Position numbers and translations under genes: made by a program. 64,000 bases of DNA from contig NC_135564.1 of the NCBI RefSeq assembly GCF_964340395.1, forward strand, positions 23,536,887-23,600,886. The letters run 5' to 3'. The notes beneath the pieces are model-generated. The model was given only the letters and a program-made list of their open reading frames with translations, ran no database searches and was not told where the DNA came from. Below, piece after piece: positions 1 to 10,607 of this stretch. How positions within the stretch are numbered: position 1 is the first letter of the stretch; each line of letters starts with the position of its first letter. This DNA comes from Glandiceps talaboti. Taxonomy: Eukaryota > Hemichordata > Enteropneusta > Spengelidae.

Positions 1-97
1 ATAGATGTCTATAGGTTAGCTTATAGGTTTCTATAGGCCAGCCTACCGGTATAGATGTCTATCAGCCTATAGATGTCTATAGGCCAGCATAGAATTT
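1..97. repeat. Short imperfect tandem repeat at the window edge
   Basis: The motifs TATAGATGTCTATAGG and ATAGGCCAGC recur several times in about 95 bases. The array is probably cut by the window start, so its full length is unknown. Confidence 0.55.
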
Positions 98-999
98 CTG
101 CACAATTTCTAGACTCAATAAATAAATGAATCAATGTCCCAAGAATATTCTGGGAAATAAAGTCTTGAGACAAGAAAAAGAGTATTTATATTTGTTAAGA
201 CTAAACAAAACCCAGACTTTCATCTTTTTAAACTTTTATTTACTGAAAAATGTATGTTTTGAAACACAAAGTTTTCAGATACCTCTCTGAACACAAGTAT
301 TAAATTGGTCAAATAGCAGATAGATTTGCTTAAAAATAGACCTTGGCTTAACTCAGGGGTTTTTTGGTTTAAAATTTGATGTCATTGTAATTTACAGATG
401 ACTTGTCTTTGACTTTGTGCAGTTACTTAATAGTACTAGTGTGTCCTGCAGAACGAGTAAAGGTTCCGAGTCATGTACGGTATCTCTTCCTATATTTTAA
501 TGAATTTTCCCCGATTACCTAAAATTATTACTGGAATCTTCTGTTGTTACTATGGTCATCATTTGCTTGTTGCTCCATTGCTAGCTGTCATGGTACCTTT
601 TATGTTATTTGAGTTTCGTTTTTTATCTTGAATCATAGATCTTCATATTGTCATTTTCTTACATACTGGGCAAACTCAAGCTTCTGGACTCCTGTTGGCA
701 AGAAGGCCTAAACTGAATTTTCACTTTGGATGATCTGGAGGGGGACTGCTGGAAAAAGGTGGATTTATCTCTTCTATGGTTCGAGTTGTCCCATGCCAGA
801 CAGTTAGGTATCTCTAAGCTGTTTTCTGAAAGGAAATTTATGTTCAAATATATTAGAATATAACATTTCAAGTTCCCGTTTTCTCAATTTGGTCTTACAT
901 ATTTATACATCACCATATGCATTTCTTTTTATGACATAATTTTCCAAATTTTTATATTCAATCACATTCATTTCAAATAAATTACTCGTCTCAATCAGT
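98..999. other. Intergenic, no feature recognised
   Basis: AT-rich sequence with no convincing open frame, RNA gene or repeat structure. A 70-codon minus-strand frame at 659-871 has no recognisable domain and is probably chance. Confidence 0.5.
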
Positions 1000-1281
1000 A
1001 TGACAAGCATCATGAAGGTACGTGAATCATACATGTATTTGTTAAAGTTTATAGGAGAGAAAAAACATACTACATTGTATATTGGAGGGCAACACAACAT
1101 TGCACATATATGCTGGCATAAAATAGCCAAGCTGTTTCCCTCAAATCTTGAAATAAAAGATATAGAAACAGCTACTGTAACAACTCTTGAAACTCTCAAA
1201 TCAGAAATAAAACAAGTGTATGAGTATTTTCTAAAACAGGAATGTGTACTTACCATGGACATGCAAGGAAACATATCTTAA
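1000..1281 (+). CDS. Unrecognised 93-codon open frame, possible exon or decayed repeat
   Basis: The frame starts at an ATG and ends at a TAA. The predicted protein has mixed charged and hydrophobic composition, and its C-terminal third (around residues 60-80, LETLKSEIKQVYEYFLK) looks helical and coiled-coil-like. It lacks the low-complexity signature of the repeat-derived frames elsewhere in this window. A good donor-like AAG|GTACGTGA lies at about 1017-1027, just inside the frame, which argues against reading it as one exon. An antisense frame at 903-1274 overlaps almost fully, so at most one is real; the plus strand has the more protein-like composition. I recognise no family. It sits directly upstream of the 151-bp-core element and could be part of an older insertion. 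Confidence 0.22.
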   Translation: MTSIMKVRESYMYLLKFIGEKKHTTLYIGGQHNIAHICWHKIAKLFPSNLEIKDIETATVTTLETLKSEIKQVYEYFLKQECVLTMDMQGNIS

Positions 1282-1295
1282 AACAAGGTCCTTTT

Positions 1296-2260
1296 TAGTC
1301 CCCGCCGGACAAAGTCCGGACGGGGACTTATGGATTGGTTTCCGTCCGTCCAGAGCCTTTTCTTGGAGATGCCTTAACCGATTTTTTTCAAACTTGGTAC
1401 AGGGGCAACATACTATAACATATATGCACGTCAATTTGTTTTATGATACGATCCAATATGGCTGCCTAGCAGCCATTTTGTTTGCGAATTTTCCCTGTCC
1501 GAAGCCATAACTCAGACATGCTTGAACAGATCTCATTCAAAGTTGGTATTAAGGACAGTGTTCTATGACATACATGTGCATATACATTGTTGTCGTGATA
1601 CGATCCAATATGGCTGCCTGGCAGCCATTTTGTTTGCAAATTTTCCATGTCCAAAGCCATAACTCAGACATGCTTGAACAGATCTCATTCAAAGTTGGTA
1701 TTAGGACAGTGTTCTATGACATACATGTGCATATCCATTTTCGTCATGATACGATCCAATATGGCTGCCTGGCAGCCATTTTGTTTGTGAATTTTCCTTG
1801 TCCAAAGCCATAACTCAGACATGCTTGAACAGATCTCATTCAAAGTTGGTATTAGGACAGTGTTCTATGACATACATGTGCATATCCATTTTCGTCGTGA
1901 TACAATCCAATATGGCTGCCTGGCAGCCATTTTGTTTGCGAATTTTCCCTGTCCAAAGCCATAACTCAGACATGCTTGAACAGATCTCATTCAAAGTTGG
2001 TATTAGCACAGTGTTCTATGACATACATCTGCATATCCATTTTTGTCGTGATACAATCAGATATGGCTGCCTGGCAGCCATTTTGTTGGCGCAGTTTTCA
2101 TGTCCAAAGCCATAACTCAGACATGCTTGAACAGAGTAGTGATATCAAAAACAACCAAATGAGGCCAAACCACATTAACCAGGTTTGAAAATGACAACAT
2201 AAACTGCCAGTTCCTTAAAACCCAATCATAGCGGGGAGTATGTCATTGTCAATGACTTGT
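1296..2260 (+). mobile_element. Hairpin-tipped element with five 151-bp core units, copy 1
   Basis: The left end is a T-run, TAG and a GC-rich hairpin (1299-1328). Then comes a stretch with CCGTCCGTCC and five tandem core units. The anchor AGCCATTTTGTT falls at 1471, 1623, 1774, 1924 and 2076, so the spacing is 150-152 bp. A unique right flank of about 140 bp (from GAGTAGTGATATCAA near 2124 to CAATGACTTGT at 2260) is shared with the copy at 21165-24212, which defines the right boundary. Frames of 64-105 codons across the core units are repeat translations, not genes. The layout (hairpin, short tandem core, unique flank) recalls non-autonomous Helitron-like elements with internal tandem repeats known from bivalves, but that is inference. 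No transposase is present. Confidence 0.7.
1299..1328. other. Terminal GC-rich hairpin of the 151-bp-core element
   Basis: GTCCCCGCCGGAC pairs with GTCCGGACGGGGAC across an AAA loop, with one bulged base. It is preceded by TTTTTA and followed by TTATGG. Its GC content contrasts with the AT-rich surroundings. Confidence 0.75.
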
Positions 2261-2550
2261 CATTTATCAGCCTTGTGGTCTCTACTAGCTATATTCTTCA
2301 AGCTATTCCTGTCACCACAATTGCTTGATTTGTTGAAAACTAGTTCACTTTTTAGGCAAAAATATAGCACGTACATGCATGTACATGTACCCTTTTGTCC
2401 ATGCTTTAAGGTACCCCAATTCCGTCAAAAAATGGCAAATTCAGCATTTTGAAATGAGCAGTACGCTCAGACATCTCGCTCACATTTTTAGTGTGATCTC
2501 TTCTATTTGCGTTTACGTTACAGGAATTGTAGTGTTTGCTTCCAGTTAAG
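2261..2550. other. Intergenic, no feature recognised
   Basis: A 70-codon frame at 2240-2452 starts inside the mobile element's right flank and is hydrophobic without a family signature. Nothing else stands out. Confidence 0.45.
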
Positions 2551-2762
2551 CATACTGGAATGAAGAAAGCACAAAAACAGAAGAAAAATCCCTCAAAATC
2601 ACAGTAATCGCTACAATTATTGCAGCTATAGCTGGGACTGTGAATACTTCATTGTATGGAACTGATCTTTGCATTCATGAACAATTTATAATCTCATCCA
2701 CAAGTTGTGTGTGTTGGAGTGCCAATAGTGTGTCCCAAGTCTGCTCTTTGATATCAAACATT
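2551..2762 (+). CDS. Candidate exon: membrane segment followed by a Cys-containing stretch
   Basis: Between an acceptor-like TTCCAGTTAAG and a donor-like GTGAGT (2763) one frame stays open for about 70 codons. It reads charged residues (WNEESTKTEEKS), then a hydrophobic run fit for one membrane span (ITVIATIIAAIAGTV), then a stretch with four cysteines (around LC, SCVCW and VC). That order resembles a type II or multi-span membrane protein exon. There is no ATG in the exon, so it would be internal. A following candidate lies at 2891-3042. I recognise no family, and both could be remnants of a dead gene. Confidence 0.25.
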
Positions 2763-2890
2763 GTGAGTAGTTTTATTTGCCACAACCAGCCATCAGTAAT
2801 TTTCAAGTGAACTCTAAGTTTATAAATTTAAGCATAGTTTTTCATACAAGCAATTTCGCTCTTAATTTGATCCAAATTCATGACTTTCAG

Positions 2891-3042
2891 AGAGATGGAA
2901 ATTGTCAAGTGATGACAAACTGTTGATATCCTGCTGACAAATGTACTGTGGAGAAGGTGATGAAGATTGGCTATCCATTGTGATCAAGAAACACACCTGC
3001 TTATTTCCACGGCAACTCAATACCACAGTATCACTTAGGAAG
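2891..3042 (+). pseudogene. Candidate second exon, frame broken
   Basis: It begins after a good acceptor-like TGACTTTCAG and ends at a donor-like GGAAG|GTAAAT. No single frame is open throughout. One opens with DGNCQVMTNC and meets a stop; another, open from about 2940, reads MYCGEGDEDW and runs to the donor with two cysteines. If the upstream candidate is real, this would be a decayed partner exon; it may equally be chance. Confidence 0.15.
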
Positions 3043-3763
3043 GTAAATTTTGCAGATTAGCTTTTGTTTGAGAGTCTCAGAGTAATTGTCAATTTGACTT
3101 CTAAAAAATATTCCCTCAGAAATGTTTGACTCATCAGCCAAGATTTGGTAGAGTGTAAAGATCGACTGACGTGATTTGTCTGTGACAGCTATAAGATACA
3201 CTAGAGAAAATACAGAATGTTCTTAACAGGCAAGTGGACTCTCTAGAGCACAGTCAGCCCTAAATAATGCAAACAGAAGATCAATCTTTTGTTTCAAATA
3301 TGTGAAGATATTTACTCCCTCTAAAATAAAGATTGATTTGCCAACATGCTATTGATGAATACACATTGATTAAAGTAAATTGCAACATGGCACTTAAAAA
3401 ACCAACAATAGTCTCTGCATGAAAATTCAAACAGGAAACAGTTCTTCATCATTATTTTGTAGTGAATGTTCTGTCTTTGTTTGCCAACTGCTGAATACCC
3501 TGTTTGTATTCAACTTTCCATTAGTTTTCAAAGATATTGATGAAACTTTTCTTTCTTCAAACATTTCACTATATACATATATTACTGTCAGTCATTGGTT
3601 GAGCCTATTCCATCAGCAGATGGATCATTACCATACATGGCATGTACAGTGTGTGAAATTAACCACTATAAGGACTGACAGGTAGCAAAAGCTGCCGGTT
3701 CTTATGGAAAACTGCTGGTCCATACTCAATGCAGTTCACATTCACGACCTGTATGTACATCAA
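3043..3763. other. Intergenic, no gene recognised
   Basis: AT-rich sequence. An 88-codon frame at 3419-3685 contains no motif I recognise. No repeats are evident. Confidence 0.4.
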
Positions 3764-3779
3764 CCCCCCCCCCCCCCCC
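3764..3779. repeat. Poly-C tract
   Basis: About 16 consecutive C, one of several homopolymer C or G runs in the window. Confidence 0.9.
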
Positions 3780-3968
3780 ATACAGATCAAATGATTTTGA
3801 TCTTTAACATGATTCAACATATCCTTTGATAAAAGAGAGTACAACGAATTGTTCAATATTCACTCTTTATTTCATCAAAATATTATTTGTTCTTACAATT
3901 GAACATTTCCACTCACAGTCAAAAAATAACTTGGAAGCGAATTTGGGATTCCCATCTGAGTAATTTTT

Positions 3969-4330
3969 AGCAAAACTAAACTGATAAGGTTCAGTAGTGC
4001 TATAGACATGGCCAAATGTCCATCTGTCTGTCTGTGTGTATGTGTGTGTAAACAACTTAAAGTCAAAAACCGCTGGACCGATTGCCATGAAATTTTGTGG
4101 GTGTAATAGTGCCTTACTCGGATGTCTAGTTAGGAAATTGTTCAAATCAGAATGATCTTACCATGGTGTCTGATTTGGGTAAAAAAATGTAATTTTTGGT
4201 CAAAAAAATCTGAAACTACTGGGCAGATTGGTCTGAAATTTAAGAAAGGCATAGTGATTTTGATTTAAAACTGACTCTTACAAACTGTGTATCAGTGGCG
4301 TAACTTTGGCTTGCTAGTCAATTTTATGTA
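3969..4330 (+). mobile_element. Hairpin-tipped repeat family (AGCACAACTGAAC type), partial copy
   Basis: A hairpin at about 3969-4001 (diverged AGCAAAACTAAAC arm, GTTCAGTAGTGCT arm) is followed by TCTG/TGTG-rich sequence, then the family body starting AACTTAAAGTCAAAAACCG and the phrase CTGGACCGATTG. The same order occurs at 5686-4735 (minus), 32658-33800 and 34011-34467. The copy ends without a clear right boundary. Confidence 0.65.
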
Positions 4331-4734
4331 GACTAGTGGATGAGTTCAGTACTCTGATCTGAATATAATTCACACAGTATGGCAAAAGTCTCACCAACAA
4401 AACCCATATAGTAACAGATGCAGAAAAACCTCAATGTCGGCGACGGTTAATTCATGATGTTAATTCTAAAACTGTTGTAGGCAAGACAAGAACATATTTT
4501 TGTGCTCTTTCATATTAAAAGCATACCATTCCAATGCAAGGACAATGATTTTGTCATGGAATTAGAACTCCAATCCTTCCTATCCCATAGTTCAAAACAG
4601 CTGACCCAACTTTACTTTACTAATAAAATCATGTAGGATAATTAACTACTGGCTATGTCTGCACAACACAATTGACACAAAAAAATAGCACCAATGGCGT
4701 TGTTGCACAACTGTACAGTTTTTAAAAATGTTTA

Positions 4735-5686
4735 CTCACATGCTGATCCATGCTAGGTATAGGTGTTCGTTTCCTGAATGACTATCAAGTTGCCTATCCA
4801 ACCCTGTTGTTTATCTTTGCAATATACATGATCATTTGGCTGTAGCAATGGGTGTAGTCATGTTGCTAGACATATTTGCATACATTTTTTGAATGCTTAT
4901 TCACTTGTCTAAGAATCCCTGTTATCTTTGTGAAATACACCACTGTTTGGCTCTTGTTATACTCGTGGTCATGATTGCCAGGGATATTTGCATACATTTT
5001 TTGATGTTTACTCACTTGCCTACCAGATGATGTTGTTATTTGACCAAAATATACTGCCATTTGGTTGTTGCTAAGGTTATGGTTGCTATGGCCAATTGTG
5101 TTAAAACAATCTGCAGAATAACACTTCTAGAAACTTCTCACTAAGTTTCAGTCTCATTGACCAAGTACTTTTTGAGATGAAAGTTTTTTGACGAAAATTC
5201 ACATTTTTACACCTAATTTGCATATCACTGATGAGATTATATGCTTAATATTTCTTCATCTATACACCCCCAGATTCAGATTAAATTTCAGCCCAATCTG
5301 CTCTGTAGTTTTTGAATTAAAGATTTTTTACCAAAAAGGCACATTTTTACATATTGCTAATGGAATCATCATGTTATGAACAAATCTTAATCTAAACACC
5401 CCTAAGAATGTTCCCACCAAATTTGAGACCAATCTGCCCAGTAGCTTGGCGTTTAAGTTTTTTGACCAAAAATCACAATTCTTGACCCAAAACACACATC
5501 TCTGATGTGATCACTTTCATTTGAACAATTTCCCATCTATAGCACACCCTATGTAATGTCCCACCAAATACCATGGCGATTGGTCAGGCGTTTTTTGACT
5601 TTAAGTTGTTTACATACACACCCACACACACACATTTCTCCATGGCTATAGCACTACTGAACCTCAGTTCAGTTGTGCTAAAAATT
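4735..5686 (-). mobile_element. Hairpin-tipped repeat family, longest minus-strand copy
   Basis: Read on the minus strand it starts with the hairpin (5650-5679) and a CA/TG-rich stretch, then AACTTAAAGTCAAAAAACG and diverged body units of about 140 bp with GGGCAGATTGG-like and AAATTTGGTGG-like phrases. It ends in a second unit type carrying GTTGCTAAGG, GTTGCTATGG and TTTGCATACATTTTTTGA. The plus-strand copy at 32658-33800 shows the same two unit types in the same order, so this is a family structure and not chance. No protein is encoded. Confidence 0.65.
5650..5679. other. Terminal hairpin of the hairpin-tipped family
   Basis: AGCACTACTGAAC pairs with GTTCAGTTGTGCT across a 4-base loop with one mismatch. 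It is followed by AAAAA, so the element end reads GTGCTAAAAA. Confidence 0.75.
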
Positions 5687-5826
5687 GTGTGATTTTACCA
5701 AAAGTGCATCAAATTGAGTTAGTCTAACTTTTTACCTAATTCGGGGACCTCCAATTTTTATTGCATATTGTTTTAGGACATGTATTCAATTTCTTATGAC
5801 GAAAGTTTAGCTATAGCAATGAAAAT

Positions 5827-5920
5827 GATGGTAGATCTTATACTACATAACTATATGAGGCAAAATGATGGTAGATCTTATGCTATATAACTATATGAGG
5901 CAAAATGATAGTAGATCTTA
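5827..5920. repeat. 40-bp minisatellite, left part
   Basis: Units containing GGTAGATCTTA and ATATGAGGCAAAAT repeat every 40 bases. The array is interrupted after TTA at 5918-5920 by the Harbinger-like element and resumes at 7550. Confidence 0.85.
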
Positions 5921-7549
5921 GGGACCGGTCAGTTTCTTTGGCCTGGGGGTGTCCGGTGGATTGATAGGGGGGTCACCCTGTTTTTGAAATTGGCAGTAGG
6001 GGGGGGGGGGGGGGGGGGGGAGTCATGCTGTTTTGAAAATTGTGGATAGGGGGGTCATTGTGTTTTAAATTGTGATGGAAGAAAAAAATCCTTTCTACAA
6101 TGGCATATAGCCTTGTCTGAAATGTGGTACATGTCAATATTTGTTCTTGTCCCTGTTTCTTACATGAATTCTTTAATATTACTTATTAGTTCAAACATAA
6201 CTATACATATACATATACATGTATTACCTAGCTACCACACTAGTTACAGAACATGTCATGTAAATGCTTGGCTGTTTCACAATCAATGCTTCACTTATAT
6301 TGCAGTTTGGGGCAAAAGTGAACTTGAAGGTTTCGTAATGGCAATTTTCATAGATAGTTTATAAATGAAGTTAATCTAAATTGTTCTACTCGTCATGTTA
6401 TTGACACTACAAATCACCACATCTCATCAGATTCCAGTTTCTATTATACACTAGGTATGACCACCTAAAGTTCTCTAACATACCGGTGACTTTATTATAC
6501 ATATATTAATGCCCCTATACTAATGTTACATGTCAATTTTATGTGATATAGGAAACTCATTTAAAACGTACATTTACGTTAGCTTTTTCGAAGCTTGAAA
6601 ATATTACCTCAAAGGTTATGAATAACCTAAACATTGCCTTAGTATCTCAAGTAAAAAACTCCAGATCTGCCAGGAGGAAAACCCCAAGGACTTCCTCACT
6701 CATGCATTCAACCAACAATCAGATGCACCAACAACCTTTTTACTGTCATAATGGTATTAAACTTTTCTTAAATATTTTCACACTATTCTAATTTGAGATG
6801 ATATTGTCTTTTCAAGATGTGAAATGTTTGCCAAGATAGTCTAAAATTGCCTTAATCTCCAAATCTCCCCTACCAATGATACTACCATTAGATGTGCTGA
6901 CCTTTACTACATGTATATAATGATGCCATTTAACTTTTTAAGAACATATTTCAACCCTTAGCGTAAGTTATAAAGAATAATTTCTGATACTTGCTGTCTT
7001 GTAAAGCATGGATTAAGTTATTGCTTGAAAGGGTCTAAATAGCGTAAATATTGGCTATAAGAGTAAAAATCCTCCAGGGCTTCTAGAGGGAGACTCCCTC
7101 AGACTCCCCCCCCCCCCCCCCCCCCCCGCATGAGGTGGACATATCCCAGTCTCAAGCTCTTCCCCTCGTACTGTCAAGATGCTATCAACCCCCCCCCCAA
7201 GGTGTACACATCCCAGTCTCACGATTTCCCCCCTACCTCTTACTGTCAAGATCCTATCAAACTATATTTCAAAAATATTTCAACCTTATGTAGTTGCTTT
7301 TTACATGTTGGTGCTGTCTTGTAAAGCTTGGAAATGATTTTCTAAAAATGTCTGAATAGTCTCAAAATTGACTTTTCAGAGTTAAAAACCTCCTGGGCTT
7401 CTAGGGGGGGGTCATCATGTTTTAGAATTAAGTGATGGGGGGGTCAGCCTGTTTTGGGTTTTACAGATAGGGGGGGTCAGTGACTTTTTGTCGGCCCGAT
7501 TTGAGAATCCACCCCCCCCCCCCCCAGGCTGGAGAAACTGACCGGTCCC
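5921..7549. mobile_element. Non-autonomous DNA transposon, PIF/Harbinger-like, about 1.6 kb
   Basis: The ends form a terminal inverted repeat: GGGACCGGTCAGTTTCT on the left, and its reverse complement on the right ending ACCGGTCCC at 7549. Both sides are flanked by TTA (5918-5920 and 7550-7552). The host minisatellite unit is restored if the element and one TTA are removed, so the boundaries are well supported. A 3-bp TTA duplication and a GGG start fit PIF/Harbinger. The interior has no transposase. It holds G/C homopolymers and imperfect direct repeats of about 300 bp (for example CTGTCTTGTAAAGC near 6992 and 7313, and the phrase GGGCTTCTAG near both). The 64-codon frames at 7055-7324 lie in these repeats and are not credible genes. 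Confidence 0.8.
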
Positions 7550-7552
7550 TTA

Positions 7553-7659
7553 TGCTATATAACTATATGAGGCAAAATGATGGTAGATTTTATGCTATAT
7601 AACTATATGAGGCAAAATGATGGTAGATCTTATGCTATATAACTATATGAGGCAAAATC
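7553..7659. repeat. 40-bp minisatellite, right part
   Basis: Continues the array at 5827-5920 after the transposon; nearly three units with ATGCTATATAACTATATGAG. Confidence 0.85.
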
Positions 7660-7807
7660 GGTTGAGCTAGGCTTTCATTAATATTTAATCACTCAGTTGT
7701 GTTATTATGATATGATATTGAGTTCTCACATTTAGATCTGTATGTTAAAATAGTATATCCCTTGTTATATTTGTCAGTTCGGTGGTGTATCTGTTGAACA
7801 TGATTAT

Positions 7808-7918
7808 AACTTATTGTCATGGTATGTGTTTATCTGTGTGTGTACTTATTGTCATGGTATGTGTTTATCTGTGTGTGTACTTATAATTGTCATGGTATGT
7901 GTTTATCTGTGTGTGTGT
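7808..7918. repeat. Tandem repeat of about 38 bp, three units
   Basis: TGTCATGGTATGTGTTTATC recurs three times, each followed by TGTGTGTG-rich sequence. Confidence 0.8.
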
Positions 7919-7944
7919 CCGTGGTATGTGCTGTACATACCAAT

Positions 7945-8577
7945 TTTCTTCACAAAATACCACATGCACAAATATGTACCCAGTATTAAATGAATAAAAT
8001 TGATTAAAAAGATCTTTCATAAGATCTTTAACAATGTGATGCTTATAATATGTATGAACCAATCTGATTAAAATCAGATGTAGAGTACATGGCGCGATTT
8101 CTTTTTGGCTGTTACGTTTACTGTTGTTTGTTGTTGTTTGAGTAGTCAACCAGAATCCGTCTTGCAATATAACACTGAACATTCAAAATTGAAAGAAAGT
8201 GAACGACCAAACAATGACAAAAATAACGTTGTTATCTGCACTCTGTGCTCATGCTCTTTACGAACGTAGCACTCTGAAGTATGTTTCGGCACATTACGCA
8301 TTTTCTTTGGTTGAGTTAATTCACTCAGCGCCCTCATGTTGCTCGGGAAAACCTATGGTATTGTGTCAGATAGATGTAATGAGCGCTCACAAAAGAACAA
8401 ATGACAATAAACATAACAGTCAAAAAGAAATTGCACCGTGTACTCTACATCGGATTTTAATAAGATTGGGTATGAACAAACTATTTGTAAAAGATCAAAT
8501 AATGGACAGAAACAAAATGAATAAAAAACATTTGTCATCAAAGTCCAGTATCCTAGTACCTTTGCTGCAAGAAGCAT
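7945..8577. mobile_element. Inverted-repeat (foldback or MITE-like) element
   Basis: The segment around 8053-8130 is matched in reverse complement by 8399-8478. Shared text includes GATGTAGAGTACA, ATTTCTTTTT and GCTGTTACGTTTA/GACTGTTATGTTTA. Weaker similarity continues outward on both sides. The central 260 bp is not repeated and holds no recognisable gene. Boundaries and target duplication are unclear. Frames at 7865-8579 on both strands are mirror products of the inverted repeat. Confidence 0.6.
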
Positions 8578-8604
8578 GATGGACCTTGACTATTATTGTC
8601 ATAA

Positions 8605-8692
8605 CCTAAAATATTACATACCTTATCATCCATCCCATAGCTACCCAACCTAAATTATTGCATACCTTATCATCTATCCCATAGCTACCCAA
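8605..8692. repeat. 44-bp tandem duplication
   Basis: Two units, each containing CATACCTTATCATC and CCCATAGCTACCCAA. Confidence 0.85.
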
Positions 8693-8696
8693 CAAG

Positions 8697-9055
8697 ATTA
8701 GTCATCAGTGGAAACCTTCCAATTCCGAAAGTAAACTACACGATTTGCCAATTTGCTGTGAAACACCGTGGAACTCCCTCCCCATTGCATTAAAGAATAC
8801 ACATAAATGAGATACCTTCAACACAAAACTATGATCACATATTTTACACAATTGACTGGATTTCTATTTCCTGATTTGTTTTTGGTTTTGTTTTTGTTTT
8901 CTTTTTTTTCATTACACAATTAATTGTTCACATCTTTTTTGATGATTGTATGCTGTTAGTATATTTATCATTCCATTATTAGTCAGGATCATGGACTAGA
9001 TTAGTTCCTAGTGGATTATCCATGTCCTCACCAGAAACACACTATTATTTGCAAG
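8697..9055 (+). pseudogene. LINE 3' fragment (end of reverse-transcriptase ORF plus 3' UTR)
   Basis: One frame near 8768 reads WNSLPIALKN followed by a stop. The signature WNSLP is typical of the C-terminal end of non-LTR retrotransposon ORF2 proteins of CR1/L2/Jockey-like type. Stops lie on both sides, so the copy is dead. The following 3' UTR-like text has AT-rich runs and no clear tail. A second LINE end begins directly after it. Confidence 0.45.
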
Positions 9056-9059
9056 AATG

Positions 9060-9312
9060 AATGAAAATAGACTCTGGGTTCATACTTTGTAATCAAGATT
9101 TCTACTCACAGAGTAAAAATATTTCTTGGAAGCAGATCCCAAATTTGTAGCACACCCTGACAATGCTGACGAGATGTCAGTGAAAATTTGGAATTCATTT
9201 CCAAGAAGTTGTTTATTGTAAACATTTATTGTAGGTACCATATTATTAGGTACTGTATATATATTTAATTGTTTTATGTGTTTTGTTCTCATTTTCTGAT
9301 GAAATAAAGTTC
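9060..9312 (+). pseudogene. Second LINE 3' fragment, 5'-truncated
   Basis: One frame ends SVKIWNSFPRSC and a stop at about 9215, matching the WNSLP-type ending of LINE ORF2. Sequence then runs to a polyadenylation-like AAATAAAG and an A-rich end at about 9300-9330. It differs from the fragment just upstream, so these are two insertions. Confidence 0.45.
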
Positions 9313-9556
9313 AATTCAAAAAACAACAATAAATGCACACGTTTGAGCAAAATATGTTTGAGTATATGAAAATACCATAAATACATGAATAACAATTAAG
9401 GTCCATTACGGAATACACATTATACAGTTTATTCTAAGGTTATGAACTTTAGGGGATCCTTAATAGAGTTGTCGGCTGTCAATCTGCATGTTCCCACTGT
9501 TTCTGAATGTCAAAAATCCTTGAGCAAGATCTGAACCGCGATAAAAAATTGTGTCC

Positions 9557-9759
9557 CAGTCAACCAAGCTGTATAATTGGAGACTCGGTAGGACAGTGGT
9601 TGATATGTTAATGCTTTAATCCTATGTGCTTACAGAGTGGCTGCAATGGATTGTATACAGGTACTCTCCAGGAGTCGGGGAAGTTATACAGGACTGTTGC
9701 ACCAATATAGGTCATGTCAGGGCAAAACATCCACTGTAGGAGGCGCTTTATAAATGTAT
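9557..9759 (+). mobile_element. SINE-like or LINE-tail repeat
   Basis: Sequence from GTCCCAGTCAACCAAGCTG to GGCGCTTTATAAATGTA has the layout of dispersed invertebrate SINEs that borrow a LINE tail: a GC-richer body and a terminal GCGCT(T/A)TATAAA box. Related terminal boxes occur at about 31370 and 36265. No RNA polymerase III boxes are clear enough to call, and no target duplication was found. Confidence 0.4.
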
Positions 9760-10607
9760 ACTGCTATTATTTTTACATGTTTGCACAAGACTGTATACTG
9801 AACAATTGCAGGGCAAGACGTCTCATTAGCTCTGTTAGAGCTATGTTTGTCATGTCCTTCACTATTGTAACCTTAGTGTCTGTAAGTGTATGTTTTGTTA
9901 TTCATATATTTGTGAAAATAAAACAATTCAATACAATATTACATATAGCACTGCATGCTCTCATCTATCTCTTTCTGCATATTATCACTGATGTAGATGA
10001 GCACTACATGTAAGTGTACAAATCATTCAGATCCAAGCGAGCAGTGTTGTAGACAGACTAATAAATCACCAGCTCATTTACTCGCATACATTTTAAGTTA
10101 ACTTTTATATGTTTATTTTTGTTTACTTGTTCATTAGTATGTAAGTTGTTTGTATGTTTATTTGTGTTGATTATAACTTGGTTGGTGTACTCTCTGTGGG
10201 TGTATCATTCCTGCAAGGCCTGCATGGTGGCTCAAAATGGACAGTATTTAAACATTGATGGATTACATGGACACTACTGTGGTACACGCTGTAGTCTGAG
10301 AAATTGATGAAAACATATTAATGCAGTACATATTCAATGATATGTAGTACTACGTATGTCACGGTCATTTTACTATTAAAACCCAATTTCATATGGCTTC
10401 CCACTAATTACTGCCTTTGAGATTTTAAATTAACTATTCAGTTCACATTTGAATAGCATATGTCATTACAACACAGTTCATAAGAGGAATAAGTAGGATA
10501 CGTCAGTCAAATTTTATTTACTGGATTTTAAGTGATGATCTGCCTAAGTGTCCTAAACTTTCAATTTGTGCCTACAAAATGACACATTTCTTAATTTGTT
10601 TAAATAA
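9760..10607. other. Intergenic before the 40-bp satellite
   Basis: A 99-codon hydrophobic frame at 9714-10013 overlaps the SINE-like tail and shows no family signature. The rest is AT-rich with no gene or RNA recognised. Confidence 0.45.

Noticed and set aside
903-1274. 123-codon minus-strand frame
   Set aside because: It is antisense to a more protein-like plus frame, hydrophobic and Cys-rich without pattern; at most one strand is coding.
1565-2188. Three overlapping frames of 70-105 codons
   Set aside because: They translate the 151-bp core units, repeat each other, and recur at 23054-23472.
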